From: Planctomycetota bacterium
GTDB taxonomy: Bacteria; Planctomycetota; SZUA-567
Length of the DNA stretch: 53,075 bases
Reading direction: 5' to 3'
NCBI GenBank assembly: GCA_031254915.1
Contig: JAIRTL010000013.1
Span: 1-53,075, forward strand
In this document: positions 35,115 to 42,757 of the stretch, piece after piece
Layout: each line of letters opens with the position of its first letter
Position numbering within the stretch: position 1 is the stretch's first letter
Position numbers and translations under genes: made by a program
The notes under the pieces: model-generated
The model's input: only the letters and a program-made list of their open reading frames with translations
What the model was told of the DNA's origin: nothing
Database searches by the model: none

Positions 35115-36101
35115 TCACAGGTTTTCGAACGGCGCGATGATGGGGTCGATCTCCGCGTACATCTCCGGCGTTATCTCCCACTCAAGCGCCTGGGCGGTAC
35201 GGCCGATGTTGCCCGGCGTCAACGAGCTGCCGATGATGCTGGTGACGGCCGGATTCTGCGCCAGCCAGTTGAAGGCGAGTTCGTACAGCGGATGGCCGTG
35301 CTTCTCCGCGACCGCCTTCAACTTCTCCGCCGCGCCGAAATAGAGTTTGTAGCGTTCGCCGTTCAATTTCGGGTTGAAGCGACGGACGTCGTGATTGGAG
35401 AAATTGTCCCCGGCACTGAACTTGCCGGTGAGCAGACCTTGAAGGAACGGCGTGTAGGGAAAGAACGCCTGCCCGAGCTCCAGCGCCTGCGGCAAGGTCT
35501 CCCGCTCCGTCCGGTAGACAAGCTTCAGGGAATGATAGATGCGCGAATTGCGCTCGAGCATGTTGTACAAGGCTTGCTGGGTGGCGACCGGCACCGCCTT
35601 GTCCATATATTGGACGTCCTCGGTCGAGAAGTTGGTGACGCCGAAATAGCGGATCTTTCCCGCCTTCCTGATCTGGGCGATCGCCTCGAGCGTCTCGTCG
35701 AGAGGCGTGTCCGGGTCCGGCCAGTGAAGCTGGTAAATATCCACGTAGTCGACACCCAGACGGCGCAGGCTGTCGTCGATTTCCTTGAGGATGCTGTCCT
35801 TTTTCAGCCAGTTGTATTCCCTGCCGGTCTCGTCCCACAACAGGCCGCACTTGGAGGCGATGAGAAAGCTCGAGCGGTTCCTGCCCTTGATGGCTCTGCC
35901 AAGCACCTCCTCGGCGTGGCCCTTCCCGTAAACAGGCGCCACGTCAAACAGGTTGACGCCGAGATCAAGCGCTTCGCCGACGACGTTCACGCACTTGTCG
36001 TCGTTCGAGTTGTCCCAGTAATCGTCGCCCGAAAATGCCCAGCACCCCAAACCCACAACAGATATCTTTTCCTCGATCCTTCCCGCCTGCTTGTATTTCA
36101 C
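35115..36101 (-). CDS. Aldo/keto reductase
   Basis: This NADPH-dependent enzyme reduces aldehydes, ketones or sugars. The 328-residue protein has the AKR barrel with tetrad residues in NLFDVAPVYGKGHAEE (Asp and Tyr), LIASKCG (Lys) and IYQLHWPDPDTP (His), then IRYFGVTNFS and the C-terminal NPAVTSIIGSSLTPGNI cofactor site. The GTG at 36101 has AGGAG eight bases upstream; upstream sequence to 36170 is open but not AKR-like. It lies between the LacI gene and the transport genes, downstream of an operator at 36195-36210, and is likely the first gene of that regulated unit, acting on the imported sugar or its oxidation product. Confidence 0.92.
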   Translation of the reverse strand: MKYKQAGRIEEKISVVGLGCWAFSGDDYWDNSNDDKCVNVVGEALDLGVNLFDVAPVYGKGHAEEVLGRAIKGRNRSSFLIASKCGLLWDETGREYNWLKKDSILKEIDDSLRRLGVDYVDIYQLHWPDPDTPLDETLEAIAQIRKAGKIRYFGVTNFSTEDVQYMDKAVPVATQQALYNMLERNSRIYHSLKLVYRTERETLPQALELGQAFFPYTPFLQGLLTGKFSAGDNFSNHDVRRFNPKLNGERYKLYFGAAEKLKAVAEKHGHPLYELAFNWLAQNPAVTSIIGSSLTPGNIGRTAQALEWEITPEMYAEIDPIIAPFENL

Positions 36102-36194
36102 GGCCGCGCTCCTCTCTGTCGGACCAGACGCCCTTGTCGGGCGTTTCGGTTTTTGTTCGCGATACTGCATATGAGTTATGATGGGAGTCGCTTT

Positions 36195-36210
36195 ATGGAA
36201 CCGATTCCAT
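36195..36210. promoter_or_regulatory. LacI-type operator upstream of the aldo/keto reductase and ABC genes
   Basis: The 16-mer ATGGAACCGATTCCAT is an inverted repeat with a central CG, the layout bound by LacI-family repressors. The same half-site occurs in front of the repressor gene (37316-37331). It lies about 95 bases upstream of the GTG start, after the lacI stop. A hairpin (36128-36144, ACGCCC/GGGCGT) lies in the leader. I could not assign a good promoter pair. Confidence 0.6.
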
Positions 36211-36254
36211 GAAACTCGGGGCGCTTCATTTCACCGAGCGCCCGTTTTCTTGCG

Positions 36255-37295
36255 TTATGCCGAATTCGCCGGCACGTACGCCCGCTCCGACCCAAGCAGC
36301 GTCAGCTTGGACGGACAGATCATATGCTCTGTTTTCTTGTCCGGATCGTCGATTTTCGCCAGAAGCAGACGCACCGCCTCGACGCCCATGCCGATCACGT
36401 CGCGGTCGGCGTAGCTGAGCCGGAAGCCGAGATCATTGAGGTTCCCGAGACGGTCGAAGCTTATGAAGCCCATGTCTTCCGGGATGCGCAGCCCCTTTTC
36501 GAAAACCGCCTTGAGGAATCCGTAGGCGCCGAGGTTGTTGGCGGCGAAGAACGCGGTCGGACACGATTTGGCCGCGAGCATCTGTTGGGTCAGACGGTAC
36601 GAGGTCGAAGTGTCGAACCTGCCCTTGAGTATGTCTTCCGTCCTGACGTCGAGCCCGCGCGCCGCCATGGCTTCGAGAAAACCGTTGAGGCGCTCGCGGC
36701 CGATGGACAGCTCGAGGTCGCCGGCGACGATGCCGATCCTCGCGTGGCCGGCGTTGATAAGCGCCTGCGTGGCAGCGTAGGCGGCGGAAAAATTGTCGGA
36801 AAAAACGCCGTCCAGATCCATGTCCCCGAGCGGCCGGTCCAGAACCACCACGGGTGCGCGCAACTTGCCGAGCATTTCCCGTACCGCGCCCAACTTTTCG
36901 GCCGATCCGTAATCGACCGCCGGCGTGTAGATAAGCCCCCTGACATGCTGCCGATACATGGTGTGGAGGGACTTGACGTCCTTCTCCATCGTGTTGTCGG
37001 TATTGCAAAACAGGAGCGTCAGGTTGTGCCCGTCAACGACGCCGCTGACGCCTTTGAGAATTTCGGCGAAAAAGGGGTTCGCGGCTTCGGGGATGATCAT
37101 CCCGATCGTATCGCTGGCCCGCTTCGACAGATTACGCGCCATCGCCGACGGCGCGTAGGTATGGTCGCGGATCACCTTCTCCACCTTGGCGCGCGTCGTT
37201 TCGCTGACGTACCCGGACCCGTTCAATACTCTGGATACCGTGGCCTTGCCGACCCCGGCGAGAAGGGCGATATCCTGTATGGTGATTCGACTCAC
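36255..37295 (-). CDS. LacI-family transcriptional repressor
   Basis: The 346-residue protein has the N-terminal HTH and hinge (TIQDIALLAGVGKATVSRVLNGSGYVSETTRAKVEKVI, about 4-42, then YAPSAMARNL) and a periplasmic-binding-like effector domain: TIGMIIPEAANPFFAEILKGV, VVVLDRPLGD, IGIVAGDLELSIGRERLNGF and a closing region with DRLGNLNDLGFRLS. A sugar or sugar phosphate is the usual inducer. The longest frame begins at a TTG (37301), but GGAG lies eight bases before the GTG at 37295, which I prefer. The operator downstream of its promoter suggests self-repression, and the second operator suggests control of the AKR-ABC genes. Confidence 0.93.
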   Translation of the reverse strand: MSRITIQDIALLAGVGKATVSRVLNGSGYVSETTRAKVEKVIRDHTYAPSAMARNLSKRASDTIGMIIPEAANPFFAEILKGVSGVVDGHNLTLLFCNTDNTMEKDVKSLHTMYRQHVRGLIYTPAVDYGSAEKLGAVREMLGKLRAPVVVLDRPLGDMDLDGVFSDNFSAAYAATQALINAGHARIGIVAGDLELSIGRERLNGFLEAMAARGLDVRTEDILKGRFDTSTSYRLTQQMLAAKSCPTAFFAANNLGAYGFLKAVFEKGLRIPEDMGFISFDRLGNLNDLGFRLSYADRDVIGMGVEAVRLLLAKIDDPDKKTEHMICPSKLTLLGSERAYVPANSA

Positions 37296-37315
37296 CGGCA
37301 ATTCTCCATGCGGTT

Positions 37316-37367
37316 ATGGAACCGGTTCCCGCATAGTTGATGCTAGCATGAAAACCGGATTTGTCAA
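37316..37367 (-). promoter_or_regulatory. Promoter and operator of the LacI-family gene
   Basis: On the minus strand a perfect -35 TTGACA (37362-37367) is followed after 16 bases by TAGCAT (37340-37345). The operator GGAACCGGTTCC (37318-37329) lies just past the expected start of transcription, the classical place for a repressor. The half-site GGAAYCGGTTCC matches the site at 36195-36210. Confidence 0.7.
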
Positions 37368-37451
37368 GCGTTGATTCAGGTATTTTTTTCCCCGGGGGCG
37401 AGAAGCGGTTTTTTACGACCCGGGCGGCGGAACCGGAGGCGCGCCGAAGCC

Positions 37452-37480
37452 TTGCGCCGCCGCGCCTCTCGGATTATAGT
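37452..37480 (+). promoter_or_regulatory. Candidate promoter of the cytidylyltransferase-kinase gene
   Basis: TTGCGC (37452-37457) and TATAGT (37475-37480) are 17 bases apart and point to the gene at 37560, about 80 bases on. The flanking DNA is GC-rich, which makes the TATAGT stand out. No terminator or other gene lies between. Confidence 0.4.
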
Positions 37481-37559
37481 GGATAGGAAAGCATTTATCG
37501 GGCGAATTACGGATTTCGCCAGTCGCCGGGAATCCATTACGCGCCGGGGGAAGGATGCT

Positions 37560-38699
37560 ATGACCAAAGTATTCGTATCCGGTTGTTTCGACATGCTGCA
37601 TAGCGGTCATGTGGCGTTTATCGAGGAGGCGGCCAAGCTCGGCGACCTCTACATCGGCATCGGCTCCGACAGCACAATCGCGCAACTCAAGGGAAGGCCG
37701 CCCGTGAACAGCGAGGCGGAGCGGCTTTACATGGTCAAGGCGCTCAAGGCGGTAAAGGACGCCTGGATCAACTCGGGCGGCGGCGTCATGGACTTCGAAA
37801 AGGACGTTCGCGAGTTCAAGCCCGACGTCTTCATGGTCAACAACGAAGGCTCGACGCCCGAAAAGGAAGCCCTCTGCGGAGAAATCGGCGCCAGATACGT
37901 CGTCGGCGCGCGTCTGCCGGAGTCCGGCCTTCCGGCGCGTTCCACCACTTCCTACCGCGAGGAATGCCGCATCCCCTACCGCATAGATCTCGCTGGCGGC
38001 TGGCTCGACCAGCGCGATTTTTCCGCCGTGGCCCCTGGACCGGTTCTCACCGTCTCCGTCGAACCGGATCTCGAATTCATCGACCTCGCCGGCATGGCGA
38101 CAAGCACGCGGAAAAAGGCGATCGAACTGTGGAGCACGCGCCTTCCCGCCGGCGACCCCTTCAAGACGGCGAAGACGCTTTTCTGTTACGAAAATCCTCC
38201 CGGCAAGACGGTGATCAGCGGTTCCCAGGATTCACTGGGCATCGCCCTCCCCGGACTGAATCGGCTCGACTACGACGGCGAGTACTGGCCGAAGGAGATC
38301 GTTCCCTGTCACGATGAGGAAACGCTGGCCTGGATCGAGCGCCACCTGCATCTTCTGTTCGTCAAGCAGCGCGCCCCCGGCTATAATCCCTACGCCGGCT
38401 CCGACATCACCCAGCCCAAAGCCAAAGCGCTTGCCGACGCCGCCGCTCTGTGCTGGCGCGGCGCGACCGCACGCGACCTCGACGATTTCGCCTCCGGCTT
38501 CCGCGCCTCTTTCGACGCCCAGATCGCCATGCTTCCCTCGATGCTCGCTCCGGAGGTCGAACAGATGATCGAGAAGCAACGCGGCCATTGCCTGGCATGG
38601 AAGATGGTCGGCGCCGGCGGCGGCGGTTATATGGCGTTCGTCACGCCGGAACCAAGCGGGGAAATGATTCCCATACGCATCCGCAGGGGGACGCTCTGA
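37560..38699 (+). CDS. Nucleotidyltransferase fused to a GHMP-type sugar kinase
   Basis: Residues 1-130 are a cytidylyltransferase-like domain: KVFVSGCFDMLHSGHVAFIE with the HxGH motif (15-18), IGIGSDSTIAQLKGRPPVNS and EFKPDVFMVNNEGS. Residues 140-379 look like a GHMP kinase of the heptose/fucose kinase group: PYRIDLAGGWLD, a degenerate phosphate loop GMATSTRKKA, the post-loop SGSQDSLGIALPGL and the late glycine motif KMVGAGGGGYMAFV. A single protein would thus phosphorylate a sugar and activate it with a nucleotide. HldE does this for heptose, but with a PfkB-fold kinase placed first. I chose the ATG at 37560, four bases after GGAAGGA. The glycosyltransferase follows after 4 bases, so the product probably feeds surface glycan synthesis. 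The substrate is unknown. Confidence 0.82.
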   Translation: MTKVFVSGCFDMLHSGHVAFIEEAAKLGDLYIGIGSDSTIAQLKGRPPVNSEAERLYMVKALKAVKDAWINSGGGVMDFEKDVREFKPDVFMVNNEGSTPEKEALCGEIGARYVVGARLPESGLPARSTTSYREECRIPYRIDLAGGWLDQRDFSAVAPGPVLTVSVEPDLEFIDLAGMATSTRKKAIELWSTRLPAGDPFKTAKTLFCYENPPGKTVISGSQDSLGIALPGLNRLDYDGEYWPKEIVPCHDEETLAWIERHLHLLFVKQRAPGYNPYAGSDITQPKAKALADAAALCWRGATARDLDDFASGFRASFDAQIAMLPSMLAPEVEQMIEKQRGHCLAWKMVGAGGGGYMAFVTPEPSGEMIPIRIRRGTL

Positions 38700-38703
38700 C
38701 GAT

Positions 38704-39627
38704 ATGGCGGCGCCGCTTCTCAGCATCATCACAGTGTGCAGGAACCTCGCGGGCGAGATCGAACCGACCTGCCGAAGCGTGGTCGGGCAGGATTGGCAGG
38801 ATTTCGAATGGATCGTCGTCGACGGCGCCTCGACAGACGGCACGCTAGACGTGCTGGAGAACCACCGCGACCGGATCGATACGCTCGTCTCGGAGCCGGA
38901 CGCCGGGCCGTACGACGCCATGAACAAGGGAATCGCCGCCGCGAAAGGCGAATACTGCCTTTTCCTGAACGGCGGCGACCGGTTGTTCGACGCGGCCGTC
39001 CTGGCGATGGTTTTCGGGAACGTCGGCCGTCACGCCGACATCCTCTACGGCGACGAATACCGCGCCGACGGCGAGGGGCGCATTTTCGCGTCATGGATCA
39101 TGCCGCCGCCCGGGGAAGTCGATAAATTGTTCTTCGTCGCCGACACTCTCCGGCACCAATCGACATTCATCAAGCGCGGGCTGTTCGCGCGCTGCGGCGC
39201 ATACGACACGCGCTTCGGCATCGTCGCCGACCTGGAAAAATGGATTGTCTTCCTTGAAAACGGCTGCGTCTTCGAGAAGCTCGGCTTTCCCGTTTCCGTC
39301 TTCCGGATGGGCGGCCTGTCGTCCTCCAAACGACAGCACGACAAACACAAAGCCGAGCGGGCGCTTGTGCTGGCGGCGCATCTCACCGACGAGGAAATCG
39401 CCGAGGGCATGAAACGCCACCGCCAACGCTCCGGCTACCGGACGGTGCGTGAGTTCGGGACCTGGTTCGGCCCGAGCGTGTACGCGGTCCGGGAAACGCT
39501 CGACGGCTCCAAACGAAAGCATCTTGTCTTTGGCGTGCCGGTGTTGAAAGCGAAAAGGATCGGCGCAGGGTGGTGGAAACACCTTCTCTTCAGCTTTATA
39601 CCCGCCGGGGAATCAAGGGAAACATGA
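38704..39627 (+). CDS. Family 2 glycosyltransferase
   Basis: The 307-residue protein has a GT-A fold N-terminus: LLSIITVCRNLAGEIEPTCRSV, QDFEWIVVDGASTDGTLDVLE (nucleotide-sugar site), SEPDAGPYDAMNKGIAAAKGEYCLFLNGGDRL, and YGDEYRADGEG with an acidic pair in place of DxD. The later FIKRGLFARCGAYDTRFGIVADLEKW is typical of the acceptor-side loop. No membrane helix is obvious; a cationic C-terminal tail may associate with the membrane. It follows the nucleotidyltransferase-kinase by 4 bases and probably transfers the sugar that enzyme activates. A region of element remnants lies downstream. Confidence 0.9.
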   Translation: MAAPLLSIITVCRNLAGEIEPTCRSVVGQDWQDFEWIVVDGASTDGTLDVLENHRDRIDTLVSEPDAGPYDAMNKGIAAAKGEYCLFLNGGDRLFDAAVLAMVFGNVGRHADILYGDEYRADGEGRIFASWIMPPPGEVDKLFFVADTLRHQSTFIKRGLFARCGAYDTRFGIVADLEKWIVFLENGCVFEKLGFPVSVFRMGGLSSSKRQHDKHKAERALVLAAHLTDEEIAEGMKRHRQRSGYRTVREFGTWFGPSVYAVRETLDGSKRKHLVFGVPVLKAKRIGAGWWKHLLFSFIPAGESRET

Positions 39628-39653
39628 ACAGACTGCCCGTCAGGGCAAGAGCA

Positions 39654-40242
39654 CTATATCTTGAGTATTTTTTCTCTTATTCCACAATCGGCGTTTGTCA
39701 TTATTCTCTTTCCCTTGATTCCACATTTCATTTTGCAGTCGCGTAGTAAATTCAAAGCGCTACGGCGGATGGTGGATAGATTCCCCGCTTCGTCTCCCTT
39801 GCGCGTTCGGTTGCGGTCCTCGTCGAAGGCGATATCGGAGTTGCCGGGCATGCGTAGGTCTATCCAAAAGATCGGCAGCCCCACATCGTCCAGACAAACG
39901 CTCGGAACCGGAATGTTGACGTCGTTCCGGTGCGTCTTCCAGTTGGTTTTGTCCAATGCCAAGGTCAGCGGCTCATTCGCCAGCTTGCCGATAACCCCCA
40001 TGAGAAGTGCGGCCACGGCATTGACATCCAGCAACACCTCGCAGAAAACGTCTTGCAGACGCCGGAACTTGGAGGTAGTAGTGGCATTGCCGGGGATACA
40101 GGTGGCGAGTTTGGACAGCAACACCGACTTTCGACTCCGCAGCTCCTATGACAATGCCGGCCAAACACTTGGCACGGGCCTTGTTCAAGCGTAAACCCAC
40201 TGCCAGCATGTCTGCCAGCCTCTCGACGCATTTGGGGAACAT
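39654..40242 (-). pseudogene. Degenerate IS4-like transposase
   Basis: The reading starts MFPKCVERLADMLAVGLRLN after AAAGGAG at a good ATG (40242). It changes frame near 40115-40130, continues SKLATCIPGNATTTSKFRRL and LALDKTNWKTHRNDVNIPV (which holds the first catalytic Asp of the DDE set) and GLPIFWIDLRMPGNSD. It then jumps to a C-terminal-like end (ALNLLRDCKMKCGIKGKRIM). The rest of the catalytic core is deleted. A full IS4 transposase would be about twice this length. No inverted repeats could be assigned. It is a dead remnant in a 1.4 kb gene-free tract that also holds three miniature elements. Confidence 0.75.
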
Positions 40243-40757
40243 GGCGGTCTCCTTTCGGGCGTTCCGATTGAAGTTGTCGCCTGTCATGTTCCTCGCTATT
40301 GCCTCCTGTTCAATAGGTTGTAGCAGTTTAGATGATTTCTAGTCGTGTACTGTGATCAATATTGTCAAGATTAACAATAGACGAATCATTTGTCAATCAT
40401 TTTTTTCGCATTAAAATCATTTGTAAATTTACCTTCTCAAAATAAATATTATAAAATATTCGATGAACTAACCATCCTCCCGTCCCATATAACAAACCGT
40501 TTGGAGTGATGATTCCTTTAGCTGTGCGTGGCCATGAAATGGAAATGGCTGGCATATTTTAACCGAATGTTACGAAAGACTTGACGCTTTGGAATGCGAT
40601 GGGACAAGCCGAAATACGCAATGGGAAGTCCATTCAACTTTGAAAAACGCCCTATAGCGTTTTCGCGATAATGTTAACCCCATTGTTCTGTGCGTTTTGA
40701 GGCATAATCGTGTCAGAAAATGCAAGAGGGGATCAATAATTTCTGCAAACGCGCTAA

Positions 40758-40846
40758 GAGCCTATCCGAATAGGGGTGCTTTTCGGGATGGAGTCATTGA
40801 AAAATAATGGGTTGCAATAACCATCTCACCCTATTCGGATAGGCTC
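40758..40846 (-). mobile_element. MITE-B copy 1 (89 bp, TAA target duplication)
   Basis: The ends are GAGCCTATCCGAATAGGG and CCCTATTCGGATAGGCTC, a perfect inverted repeat of 18 bp apart from one extra G inside the left arm. TAA flanks both sides (40755-40757, 40847-40849). Ends starting GAG with a TNA duplication are the habit of some IS5-family groups. The interior has no open frame. Read on the minus strand it matches the element at 47162-47247 along its length. Confidence 0.75.
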
Positions 40847-40886
40847 TAAGGGAAAAAATGTGGGACAGGGCATCCTCCCAATCCCC

Positions 40887-40997
40887 ATAGGCGTTAACTT
40901 AAAACAAATATTGGAGAAGAAATTCTCGTAAATCCCAATTTTTGCTGAAAAATAGCTCCCAAAAATCCATTTTTTAGGCTTAAGTTAGCGCCTATGC
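40887..40997. mobile_element. MITE-C (111 bp, 10 bp flanking direct repeats)
   Basis: Inverted repeats CATAGGCGTTAACTTAA (40886-40902) and TTAAGTTAGCGCCTATG (40980-40996) match at 16 of 17. The direct repeat CCCAATCCCC occurs on both sides (40877-40886 and 40998-41007). The interior is AT-rich and non-coding. It is inserted in MITE-A copy 1; joining its flanks restores the order seen in the other A copies. I cannot name a parent family. Confidence 0.6.
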
Positions 40998-41038
40998 CCC
41001 AATCCCCTATTCTACGATTTCGGGCTGCGCCCGGTATA

Positions 41039-42583
41039 TCATTCGAGTACAGTCACCGTCGCGCCGATCCGCGCGAAACTGAACAGTTCCTCGACATCGC
41101 GGTTATGCAGCCGGATGCAACCTGCGCTATCGTAACCCGGTATAGAATCAGGAATTGTGGTTCCGTGGATGCCGAGGCCGGAGGTGTTCATTCCTTTCAT
41201 CGCCATCCAGCGGCTGCCAAGGATGTTTTCCGGATGGTCGTTGGCGAGGAGCTGGCCGTTGGCGGGGTTGGTCCAGGAGGGATCGCGTTCCTTGGACGTG
41301 AGTTGATAAGTCCCGGCCGGGGTTTTTATGCCGTCGCCGACGCAGACGGGGTATTCCCGAACCCAACGGCCATTGATGAACCAGGTGAGCGTCGGGCCGC
41401 GGGTCGGGTCTTTCTCGTTTTTCCGCACCACGATGCCGACGTCGCCGGTGACGACCTTGAGATCCATGCCGGCGCGGATCCGGTTCGGATTGATGCCGTT
41501 GACGCGGGCGAGCGATTCATAATCGACGCGGTAGATGCGGGCGATGCCGCCAAGGAGTTCCCCCTCCTCGACCTTGTGATACTGCGCGAGCGCGGTGGGG
41601 GCGGTGCCGAAAAAGACGGCGTCGTTGATGGAACTGAGGTTTTTCTTGATCCGCGCCTTGACGTCCTCGGGGAGGAACGGGGCGTCGTCCTTGCCCAGGA
41701 CCTGCGAGTAGAGTATTTGGATGTCGTCCCAGCGCGCCGCATTGGGGCGGGTAGTGGCGTAACGGCGATGCAATGTGTCGGCGACCGCAAGTGCGGAATA
41801 GCGGCCGCCGCGGGTGTCGGGCCATTTCTCGGCCGTTTCCCGCCAGCTTTTTTCCGCCTTCTCCTCGTCCTTCAAAAGACGCGCCGCATAGCCGAGGCGA
41901 TAGCCGCCTTCGGCCGCTTCGTCCGGTTTGAGGTTTCTTGACGTCAGCAGTTCCTCGGCCCTGCGCAACGCCTCGGCGGGATCACTGGCGAGAAGCTGGT
42001 CGATATGCTTCAGTTGCTCGCGCGCCTCGGACAACGCCGGCGTGGCGACGACGGACGCGGCGGGAACGGGCTGACGCGAAGGCTCTGCCGGAGCGGGCCG
42101 GGGGGGCGCGTTTTCTGGTTTTGTCGGACGCGCCTGGGCCGGAGCCGGAGACAGGCCGCTTATGCCGCCTGATGTTTCGGCGCTGCCGAGAAGGGCGTTC
42201 GCCTTGGCGAGGTCGGGCGAAAAACGGGGCGTCGGCGAATTTTTGTCGTCGGTATTTAGCGCCGACGTCGGCGCGGGAACGGGGAGGGAAAAGCCGCCCG
42301 TCTGGGAGCCGGCGGGTTCGTTGTCGGCGGCCACAACTGCGACGTCGACGGGTGTGGGCGCGTCATCGTCGGGCGCCGGGGCAATCCAGCCCTTTACCGT
42401 TCCGTAGAGGCTGTGGACTTTTCCGCCGGCGAGTTCGACATACCCGAACCGCCATGCGCCGTAGACGCCCCCCACCAGGATCAGGAAGAGGAGGAAATAC
42501 GCGAACTTCTTGGCGAGGCTCGATCCCTGCCGCCGCCTGGGATGGTTCATTTCCGTCAGAATCTGCTGATAATCGAGAGGCAT
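41039..42583 (-). CDS. L,D-transpeptidase (YkuD) with LysM domain, membrane-anchored
   Basis: The 514-residue protein has one membrane helix (about 25-47, FAYFLLFLILVGGVYGAWRFGYV), a Pro/Ala-rich linker (70-185), a helical TPR-like segment (about 190-300: ARRAEELLTSRN, AARLLKDEEKAEKSWRETAEKWPD), a LysM domain (about 330-372, YHKVEEGELLGGIARIYRVDYESLARVNG) and a YkuD catalytic domain (about 377-514). The active-site motif is complete: IHGTTIPD followed by GYDSAGCIRLHNRDVEEL, Cys being the nucleophile. It would make 3-3 crosslinks or anchor proteins at DAP residues in the periplasm. The ATG at 42583 has AAGGGG four to seven bases upstream. Its stop codon lies two bases from a MITE-A end. Confidence 0.92.
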   Translation of the reverse strand: MPLDYQQILTEMNHPRRRQGSSLAKKFAYFLLFLILVGGVYGAWRFGYVELAGGKVHSLYGTVKGWIAPAPDDDAPTPVDVAVVAADNEPAGSQTGGFSLPVPAPTSALNTDDKNSPTPRFSPDLAKANALLGSAETSGGISGLSPAPAQARPTKPENAPPRPAPAEPSRQPVPAASVVATPALSEAREQLKHIDQLLASDPAEALRRAEELLTSRNLKPDEAAEGGYRLGYAARLLKDEEKAEKSWRETAEKWPDTRGGRYSALAVADTLHRRYATTRPNAARWDDIQILYSQVLGKDDAPFLPEDVKARIKKNLSSINDAVFFGTAPTALAQYHKVEEGELLGGIARIYRVDYESLARVNGINPNRIRAGMDLKVVTGDVGIVVRKNEKDPTRGPTLTWFINGRWVREYPVCVGDGIKTPAGTYQLTSKERDPSWTNPANGQLLANDHPENILGSRWMAMKGMNTSGLGIHGTTIPDSIPGYDSAGCIRLHNRDVEELFSFARIGATVTVLE

Positions 42584-42757
42584 ACTTTCCCCTTGTCATC
42601 CAGGCGCTTCCGGTGAGCGAAAACTTTCCGCAGCCGATAAAACGCGCCTCCTGCCGCCGGCGAGGCCGCCATCACGGACACTCGCCACCCCATACTTGCC
42701 CACTGAGAGCGCTTCCTTTCAGAAATTCCGATAAAACTTCGCCGTATGGTCGGAAAA

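Larger units (their letters stand above)
40486..41037 (+). mobile_element. MITE-A copy 1, diverged and interrupted by other elements
   Basis: The left part (about 40486-40645) matches the copy at 43829 onward in the same order: CCATATA near the left end, GTGCGTGGCCATGAA, GAATGTTACGAAAGACTTG, GGAATGCGATGGGACAAGCCGA and CCATTCAACTTT. The right part matches again: GGGAAAAAATGTGGGACAGGGCA (40850-40872) and the end GATTTCGGGCTGCGCCCGGTAT (to 41037). In between lie about 105 bp of extra AT-rich DNA, MITE-B and MITE-C. The right end stops two bases short of the stop codon of the L,D-transpeptidase gene. Confidence 0.6.

Noticed and set aside
34035-36212. A 725-codon plus-strand open frame opposite the binding-protein and aldo-keto reductase genes
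   Set aside because: Both opposing genes are certain. Long antisense frames are common at this GC content.
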